From DASREM01 sp035652095 (GTDB lineage: Bacteria; Acidobacteriota; Terriglobia; Terriglobales; Acidobacteriaceae), in contig DASREM010000056.1 in assembly GCA_035652095.1 (NCBI GenBank), positions 186,001 through 250,000 of the forward strand: a stretch of 64,000 nucleotides of DNA. Reading direction: 5' to 3'. The notes under the pieces are model-generated. The model was not told the origin of the DNA, ran no database searches, and saw only the letters and a list, made by a program, of their open reading frames with translations. This document shows, one piece after another, positions 35,606-44,037 of the stretch. Numbering within the stretch: the stretch's first letter is position 1; the number at the start of each line of letters is the position of its first letter. Both the position numbers and the translations under genes were made by a program.

Positions 35606-37356
35606 GACACTTGGAAGGATGCGGCTTCACCAGCGCCGTTAAGGCTGTTCCGGGATTCCTGAACCGGCGTTCATTCCTTGCCGGGCTGGGAAGCGCTGCC
35701 TCGCTGCTAGCGGTACGTCCGCTCGGTTCCGTCTTTGCTGCTGCAGATCCCGGCTTCAAACTGGTTGACGTCAGTGCCAGTGCCGGCATTCGTTTTCACC
35801 ACAACAGCGGGGCTTACGGATCGAAACTCCTGCCGGAAACCCTCGGCTCAGGCTGCGCTTTCCTCGACTACGATGCCGACGGTTGGCAGGACATTCTGTT
35901 GGTCAACGGAAGCGACTGGCCTTCCCACCAGCGCCGTCGCAGCCCCCTCGCGCTCTACCGCAACAACCGCAACGGAACCTTTACCGACGTCACGCGCAGC
36001 GCTGGACTCGACGTCGAGATGTATGGCATGGGGGTAGCCGTCGGAGACTACGACAACGACGGATTTCCCGACATCTTCATCACTTGCGTCGGGCAGAATC
36101 GCCTCTTCCGGAATACCGGCAAAGGCACATTCGCGGATGTGACTTTACCGAGCGGCCTGGGCCCTCGAACCGGTTTCAGCACCTCGGCTCTTTGGGTTGA
36201 TTACGATCGCGACGGCTTACTTGATCTTTTTGTCTGCAATTATGTGAAGTGGTCTGCCGAGCACGACGTGTTTTGCAGCATGGATGGTAAGCGCAAGTCC
36301 TACTGCACTCCTGAGGCGTATCGCGGTGAAACCTGCTGGCTGTTTCACAATCGCGGCAATGGCACATTCGAGGATGTGACCGCCTCCAGCGGCATTTTCG
36401 ATACTAGTTCGAAATCTCTCGGCGTGGCCATGCTGGATTTCGATCAGGATGGTTGGCCCGATCTCCTGGTCGCTAATGACACACAGCCCAACAAGCTGTA
36501 TCGCAATCTCCGAAACGGGAGCTTTCAGGATGTGGCAGTCGGCGCAGGCATCGCCTTCAGCACCGAAGGCAAGGCTCGGGCAGGAATGGGACTCGATGCC
36601 GCGGACTTCCAGAATTCCGGGGGTGGCACCGGGGTCGCCATCACCAACTTCGACAACGAGATGATCGGCCTTTACCAGCTTTCCGGCAAGGATTCTTTCT
36701 CGGATGTAGCGGTCACCAGCGGAGTGGGTCTGCCGTCGAAGAACACTCTGGGCTTCGGCTGCATATTTTTCGACGCTGACCTGGATGGCGCGCTCGATCT
36801 CGCTGTGGTCAATGGCCACATTGACGATACCGTGCGCAACGTTCACGGCGCCGGGTATGCACAATCGCCCCAACTGTTCCTGAACAACGGTAAAGGAAAA
36901 TTCCGTGACGTAGCCGCCCTCGTCGGCGGCGGATTCGACTCCCCCAAGGTGGGACGAGGCCTGGCCTACGGCGACTTTGACCGCGATGGCGATCTCGATC
37001 TTCTGATCACTTCCAACCATGGACCAGCGCTTCTCTACCGCAACGATCAGTTGTCCGGGAACAAGAGCGTTCGCGTGAAGCTCACGGGAACGAAATCAAA
37101 CCGCGATGGCATTGGCGCCCGAGTCCGGCTCTTCGCCGGCGGCATCACTCAAACGCGGTGGGTCAAAACCGGTTCCAGCTACCTGTCACAATCAGAACTC
37201 CCCCTGACCTTCGGCATGGAGAAGCACGCGCAGGCCGACAGGATCGTGATTGATTGGCCGAGTGGGAGGACCGAGGAGCACAAAAACCTCACCGCAGGAC
37301 ACAGTTATCACTGCATTGAAGGGAAGGGGATTCAGTTCGAGGAGTTCAAAAGTTGA
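35602..37356 (+). CDS. Secreted FG-GAP/ASPIC-UnbV (CRTAC1-like) protein
   Basis: About 584 residues. A Tat-like signal (FLNRRSFLAGLGSAASLLAV) is followed by FG-GAP/VCBS repeats that form a beta-propeller with calcium-type loops (DYDADGWQDILLVNG, DYDNDGFPDIFITCVGQ, DFDQDGWPDLLVAND, DADLDGALDLAVVNG, DFDRDGDLDLLITSN). The C terminus is an ASPIC/UnbV domain (GARVRLFAGGITQTRWVKTG, RIVIDWPSGRTEEH). The predicted start is TTG 35602 overlapping the regulator stop codon; no Shine-Dalgarno is evident, so the start is uncertain. Such proteins are abundant in Acidobacteriota and are thought to bind carbohydrate or protein outside the cell. The last 11 bases overlap the convergent TonB receptor gene. Confidence 0.88.
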   Translation: MRHLEGCGFTSAVKAVPGFLNRRSFLAGLGSAASLLAVRPLGSVFAAADPGFKLVDVSASAGIRFHHNSGAYGSKLLPETLGSGCAFLDYDADGWQDILLVNGSDWPSHQRRRSPLALYRNNRNGTFTDVTRSAGLDVEMYGMGVAVGDYDNDGFPDIFITCVGQNRLFRNTGKGTFADVTLPSGLGPRTGFSTSALWVDYDRDGLLDLFVCNYVKWSAEHDVFCSMDGKRKSYCTPEAYRGETCWLFHNRGNGTFEDVTASSGIFDTSSKSLGVAMLDFDQDGWPDLLVANDTQPNKLYRNLRNGSFQDVAVGAGIAFSTEGKARAGMGLDAADFQNSGGGTGVAITNFDNEMIGLYQLSGKDSFSDVAVTSGVGLPSKNTLGFGCIFFDADLDGALDLAVVNGHIDDTVRNVHGAGYAQSPQLFLNNGKGKFRDVAALVGGGFDSPKVGRGLAYGDFDRDGDLDLLITSNHGPALLYRNDQLSGNKSVRVKLTGTKSNRDGIGARVRLFAGGITQTRWVKTGSSYLSQSELPLTFGMEKHAQADRIVIDWPSGRTEEHKNLTAGHSYHCIEGKGIQFEEFKS

Positions 37357-40300
37357 GCCGCAGCGCGAGTTGGATCACGCGCGGCTGACTCGTGTATAGC
37401 AAGCGGCCGAAGGTTGGACTGTTGATGTTGGTGTCGGGGTTCGCAAACTCGGCCCGGTTCAGAAGGTTGAAGATATCAGCGCGGGCCTCGATCCGCCATC
37501 GCTCCGTGATGGCTGTGCTCTTCGAAAAAGCCAGGTCGATATTGAAGCGTCCCGGGCCACGGAGAAAATTGCGAGGCAGTGAGCCATAAGTCCGTGCTGC
37601 TGGATTCGCAACTGCTTGCGCATCACTCGGAAAATTGGCCGCCGTAAAGCTCGTAGGATCAAACCAGTAATTCGCGCTTCCACCACCGAAACCGTGCCGT
37701 GAGCGAGCATCGAAATAGGTTACTGGTCCGACCAGGTTCGCCCGGACCAGGTCGGCATCGCCCGCTCCCGTCGGTCCAGGACTGGTGTAATCAAACTGGC
37801 GGGGAAGGTTTGCGAATACGTCGAGCGGCAAACCGGTCCGCCAACTCACGATTGGAAAAAGGTTCCAGCCACTGGTCAGGCGCTTGGGTGCGGAAGTCCA
37901 TTCGCGAGCAAAGGGCAATTCCCAGCCTCCGCTGAACACGATGCGATGCCGGATATCCATGTCGGCCGACCCGCGAAACAGGTTCGACGCGTAAAAAGGG
38001 ACTTCCCAGTTGCGATTCTGGAAGCCTGACGCATTATCAATATTGTGCGAATAGGTGTATGCCAGGGTGAAATAGGAGTGCCCAAAAAAGCCATCTCCTG
38101 TCCCTTGTTTCTGTAAGCTCAGCAGTAACGCGTTATAGTTCGCCTCCGCAACGTTGCGGAACTCCTTGATGGCGGCATAGCAGAGGTTCGCCGGGTCTGT
38201 CCCGCACCTGCTGCCCGCCGGTGTCAGGTTCAGGATTCGGTCAAAGGTGCCCAAGACTACAGGGTTCGCCTGCTGCAACGCGGTTAAAGCGTGCGAACTG
38301 GATCCAACGTAGCTCGCTTCGGCAACCGTGTTATCGGCAACCTGGTGTTGTAACGTAAAGTGGTATTGATAGGTGTACGGCGTCCGGAGATGCGGATCCA
38401 CGACGAAGACGCTGCCCGAGGCGCCAATCGGCAAATATCCGGCGGCTGCGAAATCCAGATTCTTCGGTGGAGGTTGCGATGGAAAAGGATCTTGCACTCC
38501 CGCCGCGGCAAACGGCGCCGTCAGGTAGTTCACTTCTGAGGTGGGGTTCGACGCCAAGGGATTGAACAGAAGTCCCGCGCTCGCGTAAAACGGCTCTTGC
38601 CCATTGAACTGCAGATTGTCTTCGCCCTTTAGAATGTCGTAGAGAACTCCGAATGCGCCGCGCAAACTCGTCCTTCCGTTTCCGCGTGGGTCCCAGGCGA
38701 ACCCAATTCGAGGCGAAAAGTTATTGCGGTCGGGGAAATTGACTCCGTGCGGGGCGCCCACGTCTCCCTGGAAGAGCAAGCCTGGCGGGGCATTGGGAAA
38801 TACCGACGACTGCCGGCCTGGAACGATGGAGAAGGTGCGACCTTCGGTATCGGATTTCGGCGTGCTGTATTCGTACCGCAGCCCCAGGCTCAACACCAGG
38901 TTCTTGCGCACGTGCCATTCATCCTGCGCAAAGCCATAAGTGAACTTGCTGCGGATATTCGAAGCGGCATTCGCCGACTGCGTGTACTGCACCGGCAGGC
39001 CAAGCAGAAAATCGGCAAAAGAATTCCCGCTGAAAAGCCCGATCGAGCCGGCAAACACAAACTGGCCATTCACCGTGAATGCGAACAGGGTATTGTTTTG
39101 AAAGGCCGATAGGCCGCCGCCAAATTTCCAGTTGTGCCGTCCCCGGGTCCAGGTCAACGCGTCAGAGACCGAGAAGGTGTTATCGGTGAAGACCTGCGGC
39201 CCGATCACGCTGAACCCGATTGCCAGGCCATTATCGAAGAACAGGTTCGTCGGCCCGGTAGGCAGATCGGATGTGATCCCAATTCCCAAACGGTTCGGAG
39301 TCGGCAATTGCCGGCCCGGCTTTGCGGCGTTATTGCGGCTTCGCTCGGCGGTAAATTTCAGTTCATTAAGAAGGTTCGATCGAAAGATGTGTGCGTACGA
39401 GATGTTGGCAAAGTAATCGTTGCCGCGGGAAAGATCGGGATACCCCGGCACGTTGGCGTAGTCAAAGGGCGTGACTGCATAAGTGCGGTCCCAACCCAGG
39501 GTGATTGCCAGCTTGTTACGCTCGTTCAGATCCAGGTCAAATTTGCCGGTGAGTTCGTCGCGATGGAACGTCACCTTCTGCTCGAAATTCAAAAGCCCGG
39601 TTGGAGATGTTGGAATCAGGCCCGCTGAAAAATAATTGCTCGCAACGCTGTTGATCCTGGAGGGATCGATGACCCCCTGCTGCGCCAACGCAGGATTCGG
39701 CTGGAAAAATGGGTTTGTCTGAAGAAAGGCGGCAACCCCGGGATCGGGAACTGGATTTCCGGCATTGTCCCGGGAAGATTGTGAGAAGTCTCCATTCGCT
39801 TCCAGCGGTGTGAATGTCGGCACATTGTGCAGGGGTTGGTTCTCCACCAGTCGCTCGCCCTGGTATCCCACAAAAAAGAAATAGCGGTCTTTTCGATCGA
39901 TGAGATGCGGAACCACCATCGGCCCACCCAGGGTTCCGCCGAATTGGTTTCGCTTCAATACATTTCGCGGCAGCCCCCCTTGCTTGTTGAAGAAGCTGTT
40001 TGCGTTCAGCGCATCGTTGCGCAGAAAATCGAACAACGTTCCATGCAGGGTTTTCGACCCCGACTGTGTGGCAACTGAGATCACTCCACCCGAATTGCGT
40101 CCATATTCCGCGGGATAGTTGCTGGTGAGGATGCGAAACTCCGCCACGGTGTCGGGGTTCGGAACGTATACGGCGCGATTGTCAATCAGGTCGTTGTTCA
40201 ACCCGCCGTCCAGCAGGTAGTTGATGGAATCGCTACGCCCGCCATTCACGTTGAATGTGCCGACCCCGTTGCGGGAATAGTCAAAGTCGCTGGGCGTAAC

Positions 40301-40804
40301 GCCGGGTTGGAGCAGGGCGAGGTCGCGAATGTCGCGGCCATCAAGCGGCGCATTCCGAACCACGTCCCCGGTCACTACCTTGCCCAAGCTCGGGCTGACC
40401 GTTTCAACCTGCTGGCTCAGATCGGAAACCTGAATTTCGACAGGCGCGGCGCTGAGCCGTAGCTTGATACTTAGCCCGCGAACGTCGCCCACATGCAGAA
40501 CTACGTTCTCGATCTCAGCGACCGCAAAGCCGTCCTTTTGCGCCGTGATGAGGTACTGCCCTGGTTGCAGCAGCGGAACGCTGAAGTATCCGCTCTCGTT
40601 GGTGACAGCTTCGCGCTTGAGACCCTGGTCCAGGTTAAGCAGGGTCAATTTCACGCCGGACAGCAGCCCTCCGGTCTGATCGGAAACGGCCCCTTCCACG
40701 CTGGCTCGCTGGGCATAGCTCAGGCCAGACAGGACAACCCACACTACCAGAAGTAGAGTCACCAGAGGCAGGCGGGCTGTCACAGTCTCTTCCCGAGAGT
40801 CCAT
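37346..40804 (-). CDS. TonB-dependent receptor, Oar-like, downstream of ECF sigma/anti-sigma
   Basis: About 1152 residues. A signal peptide (LPLVTLLLVVWVVLSGLSYA) precedes a carboxypeptidase-regulatory-like domain (ASVEGAVSDQTGGLLSGVKL, GYFSVPLLQPGQYLITAQK), a plug (APLDGRDIRDLALLQPGVTP, YLLDGGLNNDLIDNRAVYVP) and a large barrel ending in LALRLNF. There is no FecA-type N-terminal signalling (STN) domain. It lies 123 bases downstream of the anti-sigma gene on the same strand. The ATG at 40804 is chosen; the frame is open to 40876. The substrate is unknown; large Oar-like receptors may import peptides or oligosaccharides, or shuttle proteins. Confidence 0.92.
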   Translation of the reverse strand: MDSREETVTARLPLVTLLLVVWVVLSGLSYAQRASVEGAVSDQTGGLLSGVKLTLLNLDQGLKREAVTNESGYFSVPLLQPGQYLITAQKDGFAVAEIENVVLHVGDVRGLSIKLRLSAAPVEIQVSDLSQQVETVSPSLGKVVTGDVVRNAPLDGRDIRDLALLQPGVTPSDFDYSRNGVGTFNVNGGRSDSINYLLDGGLNNDLIDNRAVYVPNPDTVAEFRILTSNYPAEYGRNSGGVISVATQSGSKTLHGTLFDFLRNDALNANSFFNKQGGLPRNVLKRNQFGGTLGGPMVVPHLIDRKDRYFFFVGYQGERLVENQPLHNVPTFTPLEANGDFSQSSRDNAGNPVPDPGVAAFLQTNPFFQPNPALAQQGVIDPSRINSVASNYFSAGLIPTSPTGLLNFEQKVTFHRDELTGKFDLDLNERNKLAITLGWDRTYAVTPFDYANVPGYPDLSRGNDYFANISYAHIFRSNLLNELKFTAERSRNNAAKPGRQLPTPNRLGIGITSDLPTGPTNLFFDNGLAIGFSVIGPQVFTDNTFSVSDALTWTRGRHNWKFGGGLSAFQNNTLFAFTVNGQFVFAGSIGLFSGNSFADFLLGLPVQYTQSANAASNIRSKFTYGFAQDEWHVRKNLVLSLGLRYEYSTPKSDTEGRTFSIVPGRQSSVFPNAPPGLLFQGDVGAPHGVNFPDRNNFSPRIGFAWDPRGNGRTSLRGAFGVLYDILKGEDNLQFNGQEPFYASAGLLFNPLASNPTSEVNYLTAPFAAAGVQDPFPSQPPPKNLDFAAAGYLPIGASGSVFVVDPHLRTPYTYQYHFTLQHQVADNTVAEASYVGSSSHALTALQQANPVVLGTFDRILNLTPAGSRCGTDPANLCYAAIKEFRNVAEANYNALLLSLQKQGTGDGFFGHSYFTLAYTYSHNIDNASGFQNRNWEVPFYASNLFRGSADMDIRHRIVFSGGWELPFAREWTSAPKRLTSGWNLFPIVSWRTGLPLDVFANLPRQFDYTSPGPTGAGDADLVRANLVGPVTYFDARSRHGFGGGSANYWFDPTSFTAANFPSDAQAVANPAARTYGSLPRNFLRGPGRFNIDLAFSKSTAITERWRIEARADIFNLLNRAEFANPDTNINSPTFGRLLYTSQPRVIQLALRLNF

Positions 40805-40927
40805 TCGTTTTACGAAACGGTGTGCAGAAATCAGCACGAACGGGGCGAGCGTAAGCCCAAAGCATAACATGCACACTTCTACTATCGACAGCCGTAGTAC
40901 GCCTGCAAATGTAAAATTTTAAGCTGC

Positions 40928-42844
40928 CTAGGATCCCATTCGGTGCAGAACCGAGAGGAGTCGCGCCAGGCTTCCGGCAGTTTCCGGGCTGGCTGTGGAA
41001 CTGGTGAACAAGGCGCGCACCAGATCGTTCTGCTCCTGGGCCAGCCGCAGCAGGTTGGCAGAGTCCTTGGTATTGGAGTCGTTCGAGATATCAGCAACCA
41101 TGCCTTGGTCGCCTACTTTAGAAAGCATTTCCGCTTGCTGGTGCGCCAGGTTTGCGATCCAACGCCGGTGGTCTTGACGAATTTCCTCTACTTTAGCCAG
41201 TGATGCCGCATCCAGCTTGCCGGTCCGTTCGCTGGAGAACTCGCGATCCAATTTTTTCAGCGCCCAGGCATGAAGGAAGGTTTGCCGCGCCAGCGTAACG
41301 ACTTCATTGGAAAAAACCGCGATCTGCTTATCGATTCCGTCCGCTGCCGCCCCGGTCTGCACAAAGTGCTTATGCAGTTGATCGTAGAGCGGCATTTTGG
41401 CGCTCGAAAGATCGGCCAAGGTGGCGGTGTAGCTCGGACTGCCGCTGGAAGCAACCCGGTCGCTCAAGGTGTCGGGCGGTGCGTACAGTTCGGCGCCGCT
41501 CTTCAATTCCCGAGGCAGGTACAGTTCGATGCGTAACGGGCCGGCGACCCCTTTCAAGGACTCCCGAATCCTTCCCCGTCGCCCCGGGCCATCCACCAGA
41601 CCCTGCACCAGCAATGAGCCATCTGACATCGGGAACAGGTAGATTTCCTCTCCCAGGCAGGCGTCGGCTCGATGCAGGGCGGCCGCCACGGCAACCTCTT
41701 CCGTGCTGGCCTGGGAATTCAGGTAAGTGAGCGGCGAAGGCTTGTGAGTCGGCCCGTTCGGCTTCTGTCCCGCGTCATTAACGGAAAGATCGACGGCTCC
41801 GCTCAAATGCGCGATTTCGGCTTCGCGAGGTTCCACCTTATACGAGGTGCGTGTAAAGCGGTATTCGCGCGCCTCGTCCTGCGAGCCAGTATAGATGCTT
41901 AGCTGAGCGGGAGCGAAATCACTGCTGTCCAGGGTCAGCATCGCTTCGGAGATTCCCGATTCGTGCGCTGAGGCGAACGGGTAATGCAACTCGATCGCGC
42001 CCTCAGAACGGCTTACGGAAGTATCGGTGCGGTTGCGCGAGCTCACCAGTTTACGAAAGCTTGCCGAAGAAACATCGGGAACCCACTGCTGGGCGGTAAG
42101 GTACCGCAGTAGCTGATCGTCATCCCCGCCCGGGGTAAATACGGAACGCAGCAGATCCGCCGCAACCGCACCCGAGTTCTTCGCAGACATCTCGAAGGGC
42201 CCGACGGCGGTCTGCGCGCTCACGTATGTTGGACCCTGTGAGTCTCGTACGAGGGTGATGTTCCCCAGGGCCTTTGAGCTTCCTCTGCGGCGTTCGACCC
42301 GCTCCACGGTCAAAGACGTCCGGGTAACCTGGCCGGCATGGGCGGTGTGCGTGGTTTCGTACTTCTCGGCCCGCGTCAGAAGCGTGTCGGCTGATACCCG
42401 AGTATTGAGCACATCGGTAAACATCACGACAACCAGGCACGCTACCATCGCGGTTGCGATCGCCGCCTGCCGGTGCGCGAGTAAGGCTGTTCCGATTTGC
42501 GTACTCCAACGCCGCCAACCGAAGAATTTCTCGAACATGCGTTCGGTGACATGGGACGACGCTTCCGCTTCACGCGCATGCCGCCCCAGGCGCTGCCGGA
42601 ATTGCTCCACCCTGTTTTCGTCAAGCGCGCCGGGTTCGGGCAAAAGCGACTGGCGGGTTTGGACGAAGCTCTCGATGCTTGACTGGATCACTCCAGCCCG
42701 GCTGCGGCACACCCAGCAGCTTTCAAGATGAATCTTGGAAATCTGAAGCTCGGAAGCGGGGAGCTCTCCATCCAGGCACGCAATGATCTGCGCGTCGTTA
42801 AGATGCGGGGGAAGAAGGGGTTTCTGATCAGGCCCGCGCTTCAT
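40928..42844 (-). CDS. Zinc-finger anti-sigma factor with large periplasmic domain
   Basis: The 638-residue protein begins with a zinc-binding anti-sigma domain (IACLDGELPASELQ, then HX3CX2C with His39, Cys43 and Cys46). A basic cytoplasmic linker with FEKFFGWRRW leads to a single membrane helix (AAIATAMVACLVVVMFTDVL, about 129-148). The remaining ~490 residues face the periplasm and contain mixed beta-strand and, near the end, helical segments (DAASLAKVEEIRQDHRRWIA). This is far longer than usual anti-sigma factors of about 200-300 residues. The start overlaps the sigma factor gene by 17 bases. The periplasmic part probably senses an envelope signal; I do not recognise a domain in it. Confidence 0.87.
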   Translation of the reverse strand: MKRGPDQKPLLPPHLNDAQIIACLDGELPASELQISKIHLESCWVCRSRAGVIQSSIESFVQTRQSLLPEPGALDENRVEQFRQRLGRHAREAEASSHVTERMFEKFFGWRRWSTQIGTALLAHRQAAIATAMVACLVVVMFTDVLNTRVSADTLLTRAEKYETTHTAHAGQVTRTSLTVERVERRRGSSKALGNITLVRDSQGPTYVSAQTAVGPFEMSAKNSGAVAADLLRSVFTPGGDDDQLLRYLTAQQWVPDVSSASFRKLVSSRNRTDTSVSRSEGAIELHYPFASAHESGISEAMLTLDSSDFAPAQLSIYTGSQDEAREYRFTRTSYKVEPREAEIAHLSGAVDLSVNDAGQKPNGPTHKPSPLTYLNSQASTEEVAVAAALHRADACLGEEIYLFPMSDGSLLVQGLVDGPGRRGRIRESLKGVAGPLRIELYLPRELKSGAELYAPPDTLSDRVASSGSPSYTATLADLSSAKMPLYDQLHKHFVQTGAAADGIDKQIAVFSNEVVTLARQTFLHAWALKKLDREFSSERTGKLDAASLAKVEEIRQDHRRWIANLAHQQAEMLSKVGDQGMVADISNDSNTKDSANLLRLAQEQNDLVRALFTSSTASPETAGSLARLLSVLHRMGS

Positions 42845-43397
42845 TCCGCACCTCGAATTTTTTTAGACCGCGAGCCAAATACACGCTAACCGCTTTCTGA
42901 CTGATTCCCAGCACGTCGCCGATTTCCTGGTAACTCAATCCTTCTGCGCGCAGCAGCAGGCAGTGCTTTTCGCGCTCATTGAGGACCTGCAGAGAGTTCG
43001 CGATCTGTTCCTGCACGATCAGATCATTTTCCGTAGAACGCGGAACATCATTCAGGTTGCGTGCGGAAAGCCATTCCGCGCATGCCACTTCATGGATTCC
43101 GCGCCTGCGTATGTGGTCGATCGCGAGATTGTGCACGACCCGGTAAAGCCAGCTGCGCACATTCAGGATCTGCGCGTTGCGTTGCAGCTGATCAAACAAT
43201 TTCAAGAACGCAATCTGCACCAGGTCCTCTCCCTCGCCAGCCGAGCCCACCACCTGGTACGCATATCCCAGCAACGACGGCCGCATCGTCGCATAGAGAT
43301 CAACAATATTTTCCTGGAGAGGGTTGGTACGCCGGGGACCTTCGGCGCAGTCGGCCCCAAAAAGCTCGCTCCGATTCAAAATGTGTTCTTGGCCCAT
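42828..43397 (-). CDS. ECF-type RNA polymerase sigma factor
   Basis: A 189-residue sigma factor with regions 2 and 4 only: YATMRPSLLGYAYQVVGSAG, EDLVQIAFLKLFDQL and NVRSWLYRVVHNLAIDHIRR (region 2), then LNEREKHCLLLRAEGLSYQE and IGDVLGISQKAVSVYLARGL (region 4). The ATG at 43397 is used; a GTG two codons upstream is possible. Its end overlaps the start of its anti-sigma gene by 17 bases, the usual coupled arrangement. I could not identify an autoregulated promoter motif in the 210 bases upstream. Confidence 0.94.
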   Translation of the reverse strand: MGQEHILNRSELFGADCAEGPRRTNPLQENIVDLYATMRPSLLGYAYQVVGSAGEGEDLVQIAFLKLFDQLQRNAQILNVRSWLYRVVHNLAIDHIRRRGIHEVACAEWLSARNLNDVPRSTENDLIVQEQIANSLQVLNEREKHCLLLRAEGLSYQEIGDVLGISQKAVSVYLARGLKKFEVRNEARA

Positions 43398-43607
43398 GAT
43401 CACGACGTTGCGTTCTACGTTTTCGAGCCCGGAAGCATTGCCCGAAAACGCAGCAATGCACCTTGTATATCATCAACTTGCCCTTTTCCGTCCCGCAAAA
43501 AGAAATATTTTCTTGGCCCTGCAGGATGTTAGCAAACCCGCATTGCAGGCCGTCACAGAGGATGCAAAACCTAACATATCAATGCGCAAAGTCTGTGCAC
43601 TTTCAAG

Positions 43608-43892
43608 ATGCTCCCTGAACTGCTTCTCGATTTCGGTCATGGTGCTGGGGTGAGTTGGAAGCTGCCCGGCCGCCTCTCGGCATCGGCTTCTGACCCGCTC
43701 ACCGCTTTCGATCGGGCGCTGGTTCGCTTGGTCGCCCAAGGCCTGCCCGACCGCGTGATCGCCCAACGCCTCGCCCTCGAAGAAGACCAGTTTCGGGACG
43801 CTTTAATCAATATTTTCAGGAAGTTAGCGTTGGCTGGGCTTCTTGACCAGTTGCTCTACACAAATAACGAAACAGATCAGATTGCTTGTTAG
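43608..43892 (+). CDS. Small GerE/LuxR-like helix-turn-helix protein (94 aa)
   Basis: Residues about 30-82 align in pattern with a GerE helix-turn-helix: LTAFDRALVRLVAQGLPDRV, IAQRLALEEDQF, NIFRKLALAGLLDQLLY. The usual LT..E.EVL..VA.G...KEIA...S..TVK.H..NI..KL logic is kept, but key recognition-helix positions are altered (EEDQFRDAL instead of S..TVKNH). There is no receiver domain. The start at 43608 lacks a clear Shine-Dalgarno and ATG 43641 would shorten it before the domain. It is divergent from the sigma factor gene and is followed by a hairpin terminator about 100 bases downstream. It may bind DNA poorly or act through protein contacts. Confidence 0.6.
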   Translation: MLPELLLDFGHGAGVSWKLPGRLSASASDPLTAFDRALVRLVAQGLPDRVIAQRLALEEDQFRDALINIFRKLALAGLLDQLLYTNNETDQIAC

Positions 43893-43994
43893 TACAACCC
43901 GTCCCTATCTCGTCATAGGGCTGCGAGTGCGTTCCACTGTGCAGCGACAAAGTTCTCCCTGCCAGTCTTGAACTGGATTTTACCTGCCCCCTAA

Positions 43995-44037
43995 GGAGCT
44001 CAGTCCGCCCCTGGATATGAGCTCCATTTTTTGTTTT
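43995..44037 (+). terminator. Rho-independent terminator (plus strand)
   Basis: GGAGCTCA (43995-44002) and TGAGCTCC (44018-44025) form a perfect eight-base-pair stem with a 15-base loop, followed by ATTTTTTGTTTT (44026-44037). It sits about 100 bases after the stop of the small helix-turn-helix gene and ends at the stop codon of the convergent NtrC-type gene. The long T-run on the plus strand makes it the clearest terminator in the window. Confidence 0.82.
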
